The notes below the pieces were generated by a model. It saw nothing but the letters and a program-made list of their open reading frames with translations, searched no databases and was not told where the DNA came from. Shown here in pieces: positions 33,493-41,769 of a stretch of 64,000 bases of DNA. Each line of letters opens with the position of its first letter. The first letter of the stretch is position 1. A program made the translations under genes and the position numbers. The stretch is from Chitinophagaceae bacterium UBA2375 (GTDB lineage: Bacteria > Bacteroidota > Bacteroidia > Chitinophagales > Chitinophagaceae), in assembly GCA_002343985.1 (NCBI GenBank), contig DDTB01000032.1, positions 101,284 to 165,283 on the forward strand. The letters run 5' to 3'.

Positions 33493-34083
33493 ATGCCATC
33501 CCGGATACTGGTTTTTGATAATTACGATTCCTTCACCTATAACCTTGTGCACATGGTGGAGCATATCCTGCACACGCGTGTGGATGTGGTACTCAATGAC
33601 CAATGCCGCCTTGAAGATTTAACAGGGTACGATAAAATTATCCTATCACCCGGACCCGGCATCCCTTCAGAAGCCGGCAAGCTCCTTCCCCTGATCAGGG
33701 CTTATGCCGGGAAGGTGCCCATGTTGGGTGTTTGCTTAGGCCAGCAGGCCATGGCTGAAGCTTTTGGCGGAACTTTACTGAACCTTGAAGAGGTGTACCA
33801 TGGGGTTGCCACAAAGGTTTTGGTAACTGACCCCGACTGGTACCTGTATCGCGGCCTTGGCCCTGAATTTAGTGCAGGCCGCTACCACAGTTGGGTGGTA
33901 TCACCCGGAGATTTGCCAGCCTGCTTCAGGGTTACGGGCGTGGATGAAAAAGGCATGATTATGTCGATACAGCACCGTGAGTTTGACATCTGCGGCCTGC
34001 AGTTCCACCCGGAAAGCGTGCTGACGCCTTCCGGTGCGCTGATCCTGCGCAACTGGCTGGGCATGCCCGAACAGAACTGTTAA
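33493..34083 (+). CDS. pabA: Glutamine amidotransferase of anthranilate / aminodeoxychorismate synthase
   Basis: A 196-residue class I glutamine amidotransferase. The catalytic triad is Cys81 in GVCLGQQ, and His172 and Glu174 in QFHPESVL; the N-terminus VFDNYDSFTYNLV is the TrpG/PabA signature. It supplies ammonia to a chorismate-binding partner for tryptophan or folate synthesis. It stands alone with no trp or pab synthase gene nearby, which makes a shared or PabA role more likely than TrpG, but this is inference. The start 33493 fits the family. Confidence 0.9.
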   Translation: MPSRILVFDNYDSFTYNLVHMVEHILHTRVDVVLNDQCRLEDLTGYDKIILSPGPGIPSEAGKLLPLIRAYAGKVPMLGVCLGQQAMAEAFGGTLLNLEEVYHGVATKVLVTDPDWYLYRGLGPEFSAGRYHSWVVSPGDLPACFRVTGVDEKGMIMSIQHREFDICGLQFHPESVLTPSGALILRNWLGMPEQNC

Positions 34084-34152
34084 ATTCAATGGCCGGTTAG
34101 GAAAACCAATCGAAAGGGATTAATTTGCATGCATCTTAAAGCGTTTTATTTC

Positions 34153-35238
34153 ATGAAGAAGTACCTCTTATTCATCACTTTATTGCCTATCGGCCTGTTT
34201 GCCCAGGTACAACAGAAAACACAAAAAAGCAAAAAGAATCAACAGTCTGCCCCGGTCACTTCCGATGCTTATACGATTACTGGTGAGATGACCGGTTATG
34301 CCGACGGTACCGTGGTTGACCTGATGAATGCGAGTAGTGGGATGCCGGAAGCTACCACAACCATCAGCAATGGAAAATTTGTGCTAAATGGCAAACAGGA
34401 ATATCCTGATTTAAAGCTTATTGCTTTTAATAAAACCGCTCCTTATATCAGTATTTTTCTTGAGAATGCGCGGGTAAATGTAAAAGCTTCAAAGGATGCT
34501 TTAGATAAGGCTGTCATCACAGGTTCTGCCAGCCATGACGATTTTGTAGCTTATACCAATCTCGCGAAACCATATGAAAAAATATTCAACGGCGAAATGC
34601 AGGCCGATGAAGCAACCGTGAAAAAAGTGGCCGCCAGTATGGAAAATTTCGCCCGCCAAAGGCCCAATTCACATATCTCACTCATTGCAATATTCCGCAA
34701 CCACCAGTTAACATCGAATGCGGAACAAATGGAGGAATTGTTTAAGAATTTGAACCCCGATGTGCGCTTATCGCCCATGGGCAATTACATCGCGCAACAA
34801 ATTGATGAAGCCAAACGCAATCCCATTGGTAAACCATTAGCTGATTTCGTACAGGCCGACACTTCCGGAAATGCATTCAGCTTATCGTCACTAAAGGGGA
34901 AATATGTATTGGTTGATTTCTGGGCCAGTTGGTGTGGTCCCTGCCGCCAGGAAAACCCCAATGTAGTGAGCGCTTATCAAAAATACAAAGACAAAAACTT
35001 CACTGTGTTGGGTGTCTCTCTCGATAAAGCCAAACAGCCATGGATAGACGCCATTAAGGCCGATAACCTTACCTGGCCACATGTCAGCGACCTCAAAGGA
35101 TGGCAAAACGCGGTTGCGCTGCAGTTCCAGATCAGCAGCATCCCGCAGAATTTCCTCATCGATCCGAATGGCATCGTGATTGGAAAAAATTTGAGGGGCG
35201 CGGCATTGGAAAGCAAACTCGCCAGCCTGATTAAATAA
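34153..35238 (+). CDS. TlpA-like thioredoxin-fold protein with DUF4369 domain
   Basis: A 361-residue exported protein. It has a signal peptide (about 1-18, ending FAQ), a short Lys/Gln-rich linker, a DUF4369 beta domain (about 36-130), a helical linker, and a C-terminal AhpC/TSA-thioredoxin domain (about 225-360) with the redox motif WASWCGPCR and a cis-Pro in SSIPQNF. In Bacteroidota such proteins are periplasmic thiol-disulfide oxidoreductases. The ATG at 34153 starts the signal peptide; an upstream ATG at 34129 is less likely. Confidence 0.9.
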   Translation: MKKYLLFITLLPIGLFAQVQQKTQKSKKNQQSAPVTSDAYTITGEMTGYADGTVVDLMNASSGMPEATTTISNGKFVLNGKQEYPDLKLIAFNKTAPYISIFLENARVNVKASKDALDKAVITGSASHDDFVAYTNLAKPYEKIFNGEMQADEATVKKVAASMENFARQRPNSHISLIAIFRNHQLTSNAEQMEELFKNLNPDVRLSPMGNYIAQQIDEAKRNPIGKPLADFVQADTSGNAFSLSSLKGKYVLVDFWASWCGPCRQENPNVVSAYQKYKDKNFTVLGVSLDKAKQPWIDAIKADNLTWPHVSDLKGWQNAVALQFQISSIPQNFLIDPNGIVIGKNLRGAALESKLASLIK

Positions 35239-35324
35239 TTATTTTACTTATCGGGATTGCAATTGTGGGGATTCGTCTCTATAGCCCCCATGACCCAGGC
35301 TGTTACAGACATGCATACGGCAGG

Positions 35325-36047
35325 TCAATGCTGTAATTTTCTTTTATACAATTGTACGGTGTTTTCGAGGCCAAGATAAATGGCATCACAGATCAGCGCG
35401 TGCCCGATTGAGACTTCGAGCAATCCGGGAATATTTGCCGCAAAATACGCCAGGTTGTGCAGGTCGAGATCGTGTCCTGCATTCAGCCCTATACCCAATT
35501 CCCTGGCTTTTTTCGCAGCGATGATATATGGGGCGATGGCGTCTTCTTTTCTGCCTTCGGCATAACCTTTCGCATAGGCTTCCGTATAAAGTTCAACCCG
35601 GTCGGTGCCCGTAGTTTTGGCCGCTTCCACCATCTCCGGTATGGGATCAACAAAAATGGAAACCCTTATGCCGGCTTGTTTAAAGGTCGCGATGATTTCC
35701 TTCAGGTATTCCTGGTGTGTGACGGTATCCCATCCATGGTTGCTCGTGAGTTGACCTTTGGCATCGGGTACCAGCGTTACTTGGGTTGGGCGGTTATCGA
35801 GTACCAATTGTACAAATGCCTCTTCGGTGGGGTTACCTTCGATATTCAGTTCCGTTTGTACAATGTTTTTCAGGGCATACACATCATCATACCTGATATG
35901 CCTTTGATCAGGCCGGGGGTGCACCGTAATGCCATCCGCTCCAAAGCGTTCAATGTCTTTAGCGGCTTTGAGGATATCGGGGTTATTGCCGCCCCTTGCG
36001 TTGCGCAGGGTGGCCAGTTTATTGATGTTGACGGAAAGTTTTGTCAT
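35325..36047 (-). CDS. pdxJ: Pyridoxine 5'-phosphate synthase
   Basis: A 240-residue PdxJ, condensing 1-deoxyxylulose 5-phosphate with 3-amino-2-oxopropyl phosphate in the DXP-dependent vitamin B6 pathway. Family segments: KLSVNINKLATLRNARG at the N-terminus, GITVHPRPDQRHI, ELNIEGNP, QVTLVPD and GLNAGHDLDLHNL. Normal family length. The ATG at 36047 matches the usual start (MTKLSVN). The gap 35239-35324 after the TlpA-like gene holds no gene. Confidence 0.96.
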   Translation of the reverse strand: MTKLSVNINKLATLRNARGGNNPDILKAAKDIERFGADGITVHPRPDQRHIRYDDVYALKNIVQTELNIEGNPTEEAFVQLVLDNRPTQVTLVPDAKGQLTSNHGWDTVTHQEYLKEIIATFKQAGIRVSIFVDPIPEMVEAAKTTGTDRVELYTEAYAKGYAEGRKEDAIAPYIIAAKKARELGIGLNAGHDLDLHNLAYFAANIPGLLEVSIGHALICDAIYLGLENTVQLYKRKLQH

Positions 36048-36093
36048 GCCGGTTGATTGAACCTGCAAGATACAAACAACTAAAGGCAATGCA

Positions 36094-37212
36094 TTAGAAG
36101 CGCATCAGTGTGCGTAGTTTGCCCCACAGTTCATTGTCGAAACTGGATACGGCGAGTTGCACATTACCCGCGGAATCACCCATGCGGATGACCACCAGTT
36201 TTTTGGAAGGGACTACATAAATTTTCTGGTCGTTCTTGCCTAATGCCGCGTATGTGTCTGCCGGCGCGTTGGGGATCAATGATCCATTCAAACTGAGTTG
36301 GATTGTCGGCAACATATAACTGGGCTTGCCATTGAGCCAGGTAAGGTAACCGTACGACGGGTTGATGTTCTGCGAGCTGTTGATTTGCGTGAGGTGATAG
36401 GCTGTGTCTGTCAGAATGCGCGTTTGGTCCCATTTCCCTTTGTTAAGCAGGAGCAGGCCAAACCTTGCCATGCTTCTGGGTGTGCTGTAATATACATTGT
36501 TGTAACCAGTGCGCAGCCAGAGGCCGTTCATGCCGGTGCGGTTGCGGATTTTTTGCTGGAAGTACGCGTTATAAGTGAGGCCCGAAGCGGATTCCACCAC
36601 TTTGTCGAGCAGGGTGTACGGCGCGTTATGATAGGCCCAGCGGTTGCCTGGCGCGGCTTTGTATGTAAGGCAGGAGGGAAGGGTGCAATCGGTATCGCCT
36701 GTACCATCATCCAATCCTGTGGTCATGCTGAGCTGGTGTACGATGCGGATCTGCTCTTCCTGCGCGGCGGATAAGGAGGTCCAGCCCCTTCCTAAAAAGT
36801 CGCTGCTCGGTTGTTGAATCGATAGCAGTCCTTCGCTTTGCGCGATACCCACCAGCATGGCTGTCATGGTTTTACCCGCGGATGCCCAATACCAGTTGCT
36901 GTCTGCCGTGAAATTGCCAAAATATTTCTCCAATACAATGCGGCCGTTTTGCAGTACGATAAATGCTTTGGTATTTTTTAACTGCAGGTAGTCGTACACG
37001 TTAGTGATCTGGCTGGTATCCCAGCCAAGGGCTGATGCCTGTGTGGTTTCCCAACTGTTTCCTGTAAGGGGCGGAAAATACATGGGCTGCGCGCTCGTGG
37101 TATCCGGGTTGGGGATCGTTGGGTTATTCGGGTTGGATGCTGAGGGGTCATTTTCCTTTGAACAGGAAACCAGGATCGTAACGGCCAGGGCCAGTATGGA
37201 TAAAAAGCGCAT
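36094..37212 (-). CDS. Serine hydrolase, beta-lactamase family, lipoprotein
   Basis: A 372-residue lipoprotein with lipobox ILVSC (Cys17) followed by SKEND and a Pro/Asn-rich linker to about residue 45. The serine beta-lactamase fold shows the SxxK motif SAGK (Ser111, Lys114) and the YxN motif YHN (194-196). Proteins of this class C-like group are mostly esterases or peptidases, not true beta-lactamases. The gene is 46 bases upstream of pdxJ on the same strand. Confidence 0.88.
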   Translation of the reverse strand: MRFLSILALAVTILVSCSKENDPSASNPNNPTIPNPDTTSAQPMYFPPLTGNSWETTQASALGWDTSQITNVYDYLQLKNTKAFIVLQNGRIVLEKYFGNFTADSNWYWASAGKTMTAMLVGIAQSEGLLSIQQPSSDFLGRGWTSLSAAQEEQIRIVHQLSMTTGLDDGTGDTDCTLPSCLTYKAAPGNRWAYHNAPYTLLDKVVESASGLTYNAYFQQKIRNRTGMNGLWLRTGYNNVYYSTPRSMARFGLLLLNKGKWDQTRILTDTAYHLTQINSSQNINPSYGYLTWLNGKPSYMLPTIQLSLNGSLIPNAPADTYAALGKNDQKIYVVPSKKLVVIRMGDSAGNVQLAVSSFDNELWGKLRTLMRF

Positions 37213-37259
37213 AGAAACAATTATGGTTAACGCATTAGACTTATAAAAAACCGGAAGGT

Positions 37260-38024
37260 TTAACCCGGGATTTTCTTTTTTCCTGTTTTTTCATCCCCTG
37301 ATTGCCTGCCGATCAGGTTCCGGATCACTACGGATGCGGCCACAGCGCCAAAGGTAGCCGGCAGGTAGGAGATGGTGCCGTAAGCAGATTTTTTAAATGG
37401 GCTGCCGTTTGTCATCATCAGGCTTTCCTTGATGGGGAATTCGGGTGAAAAAACCACTTTGATCCCTTTCATGATGCCCTGTTTGCGCAGTGTTTTCCGG
37501 ATCTGTTGGGCGAATGGGCAGTTATAAGTTTTTGAAATGTCAACCACGCGGAGCCTTGTCGGGTCAAGTTTGGCGCCGGCGCCCATGCTGCTGACCAACG
37601 GTATTTTTTTGTGATAAGCGATTTTCAGGAATGTGAGTTTGGGTGTGATGCTGTCGATGGCATCAATGATGTAATCGGGCCTGCTTTCCAGGATTTCTTC
37701 CACCATGTTTGGGTTTATGAATGCTTTGATGACGGTCAGGTCGAGTTCGGGATTGATGGCCATCAGCCTGTCGCGCATAATCTCAGCTTTTGATTCACCG
37801 TGATTGGTTGCCAGTGCCGGAAGTTGCCTGTTCCGGTTGCTGGGGTCAACCACATCGCCATCAACAATCGTCATGCGGCCGATGCCGCTGCGGCAGATGA
37901 ATTCAGCGGCGTATGAACCAACGCCACCCATGCCCACCACGAGTACATGTTTTGTCGTGAGGTTTATGACCGCGTCTTCACCTATCAATAAACTGGTTCT
38001 GGAAAGCCAGGAAATATCTGTCAT
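37260..38024 (-). CDS. tcdA: tRNA threonylcarbamoyladenosine dehydratase
   Basis: A 254-residue E1/ThiF-like ATPase (TcdA/CsdL). The nucleotide-binding GMGGVGSYA is at 31-39, followed by IVDGDVVDPSNRNRQ, which holds the Arg finger and the adenylation Asp, and DAIDSITPKL. It cyclises t6A37 in tRNAs to ct6A. The gene pairs with tatD, 7 bases apart on the same strand. The final residues are Lys-rich. Confidence 0.94.
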   Translation of the reverse strand: MTDISWLSRTSLLIGEDAVINLTTKHVLVVGMGGVGSYAAEFICRSGIGRMTIVDGDVVDPSNRNRQLPALATNHGESKAEIMRDRLMAINPELDLTVIKAFINPNMVEEILESRPDYIIDAIDSITPKLTFLKIAYHKKIPLVSSMGAGAKLDPTRLRVVDISKTYNCPFAQQIRKTLRKQGIMKGIKVVFSPEFPIKESLMMTNGSPFKKSAYGTISYLPATFGAVAASVVIRNLIGRQSGDEKTGKKKIPG

Positions 38025-38031
38025 GGTACAA

Positions 38032-38682
38032 CTAAGCTATGTTTATGCCGAATACGGATGTTGTATTCTGCCGGATTTGCGAAATTACATCATCAACGCT
38101 CATCCCGAGTGTTTCCGCGGCCAGTTGGTATACAACTGCGATGGGGGTTTCGGCATCATCTGTTTCCAGGAAAATCCGGTTTAATGGTACAGCCCGTAAG
38201 CTTTCCCGCACATGGTTTAGTTGCAAGGCTGATCCGAAACTGAGGTAATGCCCATGCCCGATGATTTGTTTGGCAATGCTTACGTTGCGGTTAAACCCGT
38301 GAAAGATGCAGGCTGTTTTGATATTGTATGCCTTTAGCATTTTTAAGATATCATCATACGCGCGCACACAATGAATGATCAATGGTTTCCGGGTTTCGTG
38401 TACCCATGACAGTTGGGCGGCGAACGCGTCAACCTGCAACGCCCAATCGGTTTTGCAAAGCTTATCCAGCCCGGCTTCTCCTATGGCCAATACGTTGGGC
38501 GCTGTACTGTATTTTTTGAGTTGGTCCAGGCCGGCCTTCCAGGTACCCGGGTCAATATTCCAGGGGTGAAGCCCCATGGAGAGGGGGCTCCCGGTTGCAG
38601 CATGGTCAAAATTTCGGTAGATATTACGGATCGACCATTCGCCTGCATGCCTGGGATTATGTGTATGTATATTGATGAACAT
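38032..38682 (-). CDS. TatD family metal-dependent hydrolase
   Basis: A 216-residue TIM-barrel deoxyribonuclease-like hydrolase. Metal ligands are visible: HTH (His6, His8), Glu69 in IGEAGLD, His104, His128 and Asp175 or Asp176 in LETDD. At 216 residues it is somewhat shorter than typical TatD proteins (about 260). TatD enzymes are implicated in DNA repair or quality control. It overlaps no gene and leads the tcdA gene by 7 bases. Confidence 0.9.
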   Translation of the reverse strand: MFINIHTHNPRHAGEWSIRNIYRNFDHAATGSPLSMGLHPWNIDPGTWKAGLDQLKKYSTAPNVLAIGEAGLDKLCKTDWALQVDAFAAQLSWVHETRKPLIIHCVRAYDDILKMLKAYNIKTACIFHGFNRNVSIAKQIIGHGHYLSFGSALQLNHVRESLRAVPLNRIFLETDDAETPIAVVYQLAAETLGMSVDDVISQIRQNTTSVFGINIA

Positions 38683-38703
38683 AAATGGGATACCGGTTAC
38701 GAA

Positions 38704-38731
38704 AAAGCCCGCTTAAAGATAAGCGGGCTTT
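38704..38731 (-). terminator. Intrinsic terminator after ahcY
   Basis: Perfect 11-bp stem AAAGCCCGCTT / AAGCGGGCTTT with a 6-base loop, followed by a T run (CTTTTTC) on the minus strand. It separates ahcY from tatD. Confidence 0.87.
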
Positions 38732-38752
38732 TGGTAATATGATTTGTGCCGA

Positions 38753-40081
38753 TTAATAACGGTACATATCTGTTTTGTAAGGGCCGGCAACCGGGATGCC
38801 CAGGTATTCAGACTGAGCCGGGGTGAGCACATCGAGCACCACACCGATTTTCGCGAGGTGGAGGCGGGCTACTTTTTCATCCAGGTGTTTAGGCAGCACA
38901 TACACTTTATTTTCGTATTGACCGCTGTTGGTCCAGAGTTCAATTTGTGCCAATGTTTGGTTGGTGAATGAGTTACTCATCACAAAACTTGGGTGGCCTG
39001 TTGCGCAACCCAGGTTAACCAGGCGGCCTTCAGCGAGCACGATCAGGTCTTTGCCATCAATAGTGTACAGGTCAACCTGTGGTTTGATGGTGTTCTTCGT
39101 GTGCCCGTAATTGTTATTCAACCATTCCATATCGATTTCGATATCGAAGTGGCCGATATTGCAGACAATCGCTTTATCCTTCATCAGTTTGAAGTGTTCT
39201 GCAGTGATCAGGTCGCGGCAACCGGAAGCGGTAACGATGATATCGGCTTCTTTCACCGCATCGATCATGTGCTTCACTTCGAAACCATCCATAGCTGCCT
39301 GGAGGGCGCAGATCGGATCGATTTCGGTAACAATTACGCGGGCGCCGGCACCACGGAGGCTTTCCGCTGAACCTTTACCCACATCGCCATAACCACCCAC
39401 AACGGCCACTTTACCGGCCATCATCACGTCGGTTGCGCGGCGGATAGCGTCCACCAGGCTTTCTTTACAACCGTATTTATTATCGAATTTCGATTTTGTA
39501 ACGGAGTCGTTTACATTGATCGCGGGAATGGGCAGTGTGCCATTGGCCATGCGCTCGTATAAGCGGTGAACGCCGGTTGTGGTTTCTTCACTCAATCCTT
39601 TAATGTTGGCGATCAGTTCAGGGTATTTATCAAATACCATATTGGTAAGGTCGCCACCGTCATCCAGGATCATGTTCAGTGGTTTGTCGGCGCTGCCGAA
39701 AAACAGTGTTTGCTCAATGCACCAGTCGGCTTCTTCGAGGGTTTGTCCTTTCCAGGCATATACACCGATACCGGCGGCTGCAATGGCGGCAGCGGCATGG
39801 TCTTGTGTAGAGAAGATGTTGCAACTGCTCCACTTAACCTCGGCGCCCAGGGCTACCAGGGTTTCGATTAATACCGCGGTTTGGATGGTCATGTGCAGGC
39901 AACCGGCGATGCGTGCGCCTTTGAGGGGCTGCTTTCCGGCATATTCTTCACGGATCGCCATCAGGCCGGGCATTTCAGCTTCGGCCAGGCGAATTTCTTT
40001 ACGGCCCCATTCGGCGAGGGAGATATCAGCTACTTTGTAGGCAAGGTTGAAGTCGATGCCTTTTTGTGCGATGGTAGACAT
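38753..40081 (-). CDS. ahcY: Adenosylhomocysteinase
   Basis: A 442-residue S-adenosylhomocysteine hydrolase, which splits SAH into adenosine and homocysteine and so relieves product inhibition of methyltransferases. The NAD-binding GYGDVGKG lies in the middle, and the C-terminus ends in KTDMYRY, the conserved tail. Other family segments include ARIAGCLHMTIQTAVL, VNDSVTKSKFDN and SCNIFSTQDHAAAAI. The upstream region carries an AGGAT-repeat array shared with a divergent Lrp/AsnC regulator. Confidence 0.97.
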   Translation of the reverse strand: MSTIAQKGIDFNLAYKVADISLAEWGRKEIRLAEAEMPGLMAIREEYAGKQPLKGARIAGCLHMTIQTAVLIETLVALGAEVKWSSCNIFSTQDHAAAAIAAAGIGVYAWKGQTLEEADWCIEQTLFFGSADKPLNMILDDGGDLTNMVFDKYPELIANIKGLSEETTTGVHRLYERMANGTLPIPAINVNDSVTKSKFDNKYGCKESLVDAIRRATDVMMAGKVAVVGGYGDVGKGSAESLRGAGARVIVTEIDPICALQAAMDGFEVKHMIDAVKEADIIVTASGCRDLITAEHFKLMKDKAIVCNIGHFDIEIDMEWLNNNYGHTKNTIKPQVDLYTIDGKDLIVLAEGRLVNLGCATGHPSFVMSNSFTNQTLAQIELWTNSGQYENKVYVLPKHLDEKVARLHLAKIGVVLDVLTPAQSEYLGIPVAGPYKTDMYRY

Positions 40082-40097
40082 ATAATTGGTGAGTTTT

Positions 40098-40186
40098 AGG
40101 ATGTAAAATTAGGATTTGCAGGATAATATCCTATGTTAAATTATAAAAACAGGATAAAATAAAAGATTTAATTAAATTTACAGGAT
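40098..40186. promoter_or_regulatory. AGGAT-repeat array between ahcY and the Lrp-family gene
   Basis: Five AGGAT copies start at 40098, 40111, 40120, 40151 and 40182. The last three, each in the longer context CAGGATAA, are spaced exactly 31 bases apart (about three helical turns). The copy at 40120-40132 is a perfect palindrome, AGGATA-A-TATCCT. The region is AT-rich. This layout fits an Lrp/AsnC octamer wrapping DNA, probably autoregulation plus control of ahcY. No clean TAnnTTTG box is visible; TAGGATTTG at 40110-40118 is close but one base too long. Confidence 0.55.
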
Positions 40187-40199
40187 AAAATATAATATT

Positions 40200-40700
40200 A
40201 TGGCCATTTACCAGGATAAAAAAGAAAAACCGGCTGAGGCTCTGCCTGAATTGGACGATATCGACTTGTCGATCTTGCGTTTATTGCAGGAAAACGCCCG
40301 AATAACCGTGAAAGAGATATCCGAGCGGGTACACCTCAGCACCACGCCGGTGCATGAGCGGATCAAGCGGCTGGAGCAGCGGGGTGTGATCAGGCAATAT
40401 GCCACATTGCTGGATCATGCAAAGTTGCGGAAAGGGTTGAAAGTGATTTGTTATGTATCGTTGAAAGAGCATAATAAAAAAGCAGGCATGGCATTTATAA
40501 AATCCATACAGGAATTACCCGAAGTGCTGGAGTGTTACAATATTTCGGGCTCATTCGACTTTATGCTGAAAGTGATCAGCCGTGATATGGATGATTACTA
40601 TCATTTCCATGTGAATAAACTCAGCCAGATTGAAAATGTGGGGAACCTGCAGAGTGTTTTTGTGATGGGTGTCATTAAGGAAACGCATAAGGTTTTATAA
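40200..40700 (+). CDS. Lrp/AsnC family transcriptional regulator
   Basis: A 166-residue regulator. A short charged N-terminus precedes the winged helix-turn-helix (ARITVKEISERVHLSTTPVHE, roughly residues 36-56) and the RAM/effector domain (about 80-155), with GSFDFMLKVISRDMDDYYHF. Lrp proteins bind amino acids or related metabolites and bind DNA as octamers. The gene is divergent from ahcY, 118 bases apart, so the SAM/SAH cycle or methionine status is a plausible signal, which is inference from context. Confidence 0.93.
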   Translation: MAIYQDKKEKPAEALPELDDIDLSILRLLQENARITVKEISERVHLSTTPVHERIKRLEQRGVIRQYATLLDHAKLRKGLKVICYVSLKEHNKKAGMAFIKSIQELPEVLECYNISGSFDFMLKVISRDMDDYYHFHVNKLSQIENVGNLQSVFVMGVIKETHKVL

Positions 40701-40716
40701 GGCATCCAACATCATC

Positions 40717-41217
40717 TTACACATCTTTCCGCATCACATAATCATTCATCCAATACCCGTTACCGATATCAATATCTTCTTCCCGTTCAACCCTGAAGCC
40801 GAGGCGTTCATAAAAAAGCTTCGCGGGGTTGAAGCGGTTTACATTGCATTCAATGGCGGTTGCGGATGAGGCTTTTATGATTTGGAATAAGCCGTCCATG
40901 AGTTTTTTGCCTCCCCCTTTGCCTTGTTCGGAAGGGAGGACGTACAATTTATGCAGCCTGAAAAGTCCATGGGGCCCGCCGGCTTTGGGGGAAAATGACG
41001 CGAAGCCGACAGGTTGTCCATCCCTGTAAAGAATTAAGAAACGGTGCAACTGAGCTTGCATTTGATGCAGGAGGGAAGGTTCGCTGTAAAAGAGCTTGAG
41101 CATGTAACTGATTTGCTCATCAGAAAGAATGTTGCCATAGGCGGATGGCCAGGTGTCGTAAGCTAATTGCCGGATGATGCCCGCGTCGGATACAGACGCT
41201 TCCCTTACTTCGTACAT
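40717..41217 (-). CDS. GNAT family N-acetyltransferase
   Basis: A 166-residue acetyltransferase of normal GNAT size. Motif A is visible in LHKLYVLPSEQGKGGGKKLMDGLF, with the acetyl-CoA pyrophosphate loop QGKGGG, followed by the AIECNVNRFNPAKLFYERLGF segment (motif B). The substrate is unknown. It lies 3 bases downstream of the 153-residue secreted protein gene, so the two are probably one unit. Confidence 0.92.
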   Translation of the reverse strand: MYEVREASVSDAGIIRQLAYDTWPSAYGNILSDEQISYMLKLFYSEPSLLHQMQAQLHRFLILYRDGQPVGFASFSPKAGGPHGLFRLHKLYVLPSEQGKGGGKKLMDGLFQIIKASSATAIECNVNRFNPAKLFYERLGFRVEREEDIDIGNGYWMNDYVMRKDV

Positions 41218-41220
41218 GCG

Positions 41221-41682
41221 TTACCGTAATTTAATAAACAGGTCTTCAGCGAACATTACCCTGTTTTGATCATCTTTTACAATGATGTCGAAGAAGTGAA
41301 TGTATTCCGTGGGTTTACAATCTTCCTTGATTGATTTTATCCAAATGGGTGGCAGCGGGGTTTCAGTAAACCGGCCAGACGCGAAGGTGTACGTGGGGGA
41401 TATTTTCCCGGTTTTTTCATTTTCCGTAACACCCAATCTCCGATAAATGACCTGGTAGGAACTGATCCTGTATTTTTTATTGGCTGAATCGGTGACAACC
41501 AGCGGGAAATCAGCAATGCGTTTCATTTCCAGGTAACTGATAGACGTGGAATCCTTGTATTTGTGCATCGATGTATGGAGTACAGGTGCTTTGAAGGGCT
41601 TTACGGGGGTCACCTGCGCGAATGCGCCCAGGGCCAGCAGGCAGGTTCCGAATAGTATAATGAACCGTTTGCGAAAGTTCAT
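41221..41682 (-). CDS. Secreted protein of unknown function
   Basis: A 153-residue protein: signal peptide (about 1-22, MNFRKRF start, ending AFAQ), then a beta-rich mature part of about 130 residues with YRISSYQVIYRRLG and a final FDIIVKDDQNRVMFAEDLF. The terminal segment (FDIIVKD...) has a general likeness to the C-terminal beta domain of GldM-type proteins, but this is weak and no function is claimed. It shares a transcript with the GNAT gene. Confidence 0.65.
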   Translation of the reverse strand: MNFRKRFIILFGTCLLALGAFAQVTPVKPFKAPVLHTSMHKYKDSTSISYLEMKRIADFPLVVTDSANKKYRISSYQVIYRRLGVTENEKTGKISPTYTFASGRFTETPLPPIWIKSIKEDCKPTEYIHFFDIIVKDDQNRVMFAEDLFIKLR

Positions 41683-41706
41683 GTGGATTGGGTTTGGTAC
41701 GAAACT

Positions 41707-41751
41707 ACAAAAGAAAGGCTAATCCATTTTTGAATTAACGCTTTCTTTTGT
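41707..41751 (-). terminator. Inverted repeat downstream of valS
   Basis: Perfect 11-base arms ACAAAAGAAAG / CTTTCTTTTGT around a 23-base loop, in the 87-base gap after valS. The arms are AT-rich and no clear U run follows, so termination is possible but weakly supported. Confidence 0.3.
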
Positions 41752-41769
41752 ATCCGCTTGAGCGGGGCC

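Noticed and set aside
36094..37212. Antibiotic-resistance beta-lactamase
   Set aside because: The SxxK and YxN motifs are shared by esterases and peptidases of the family, and there is no resistance context.
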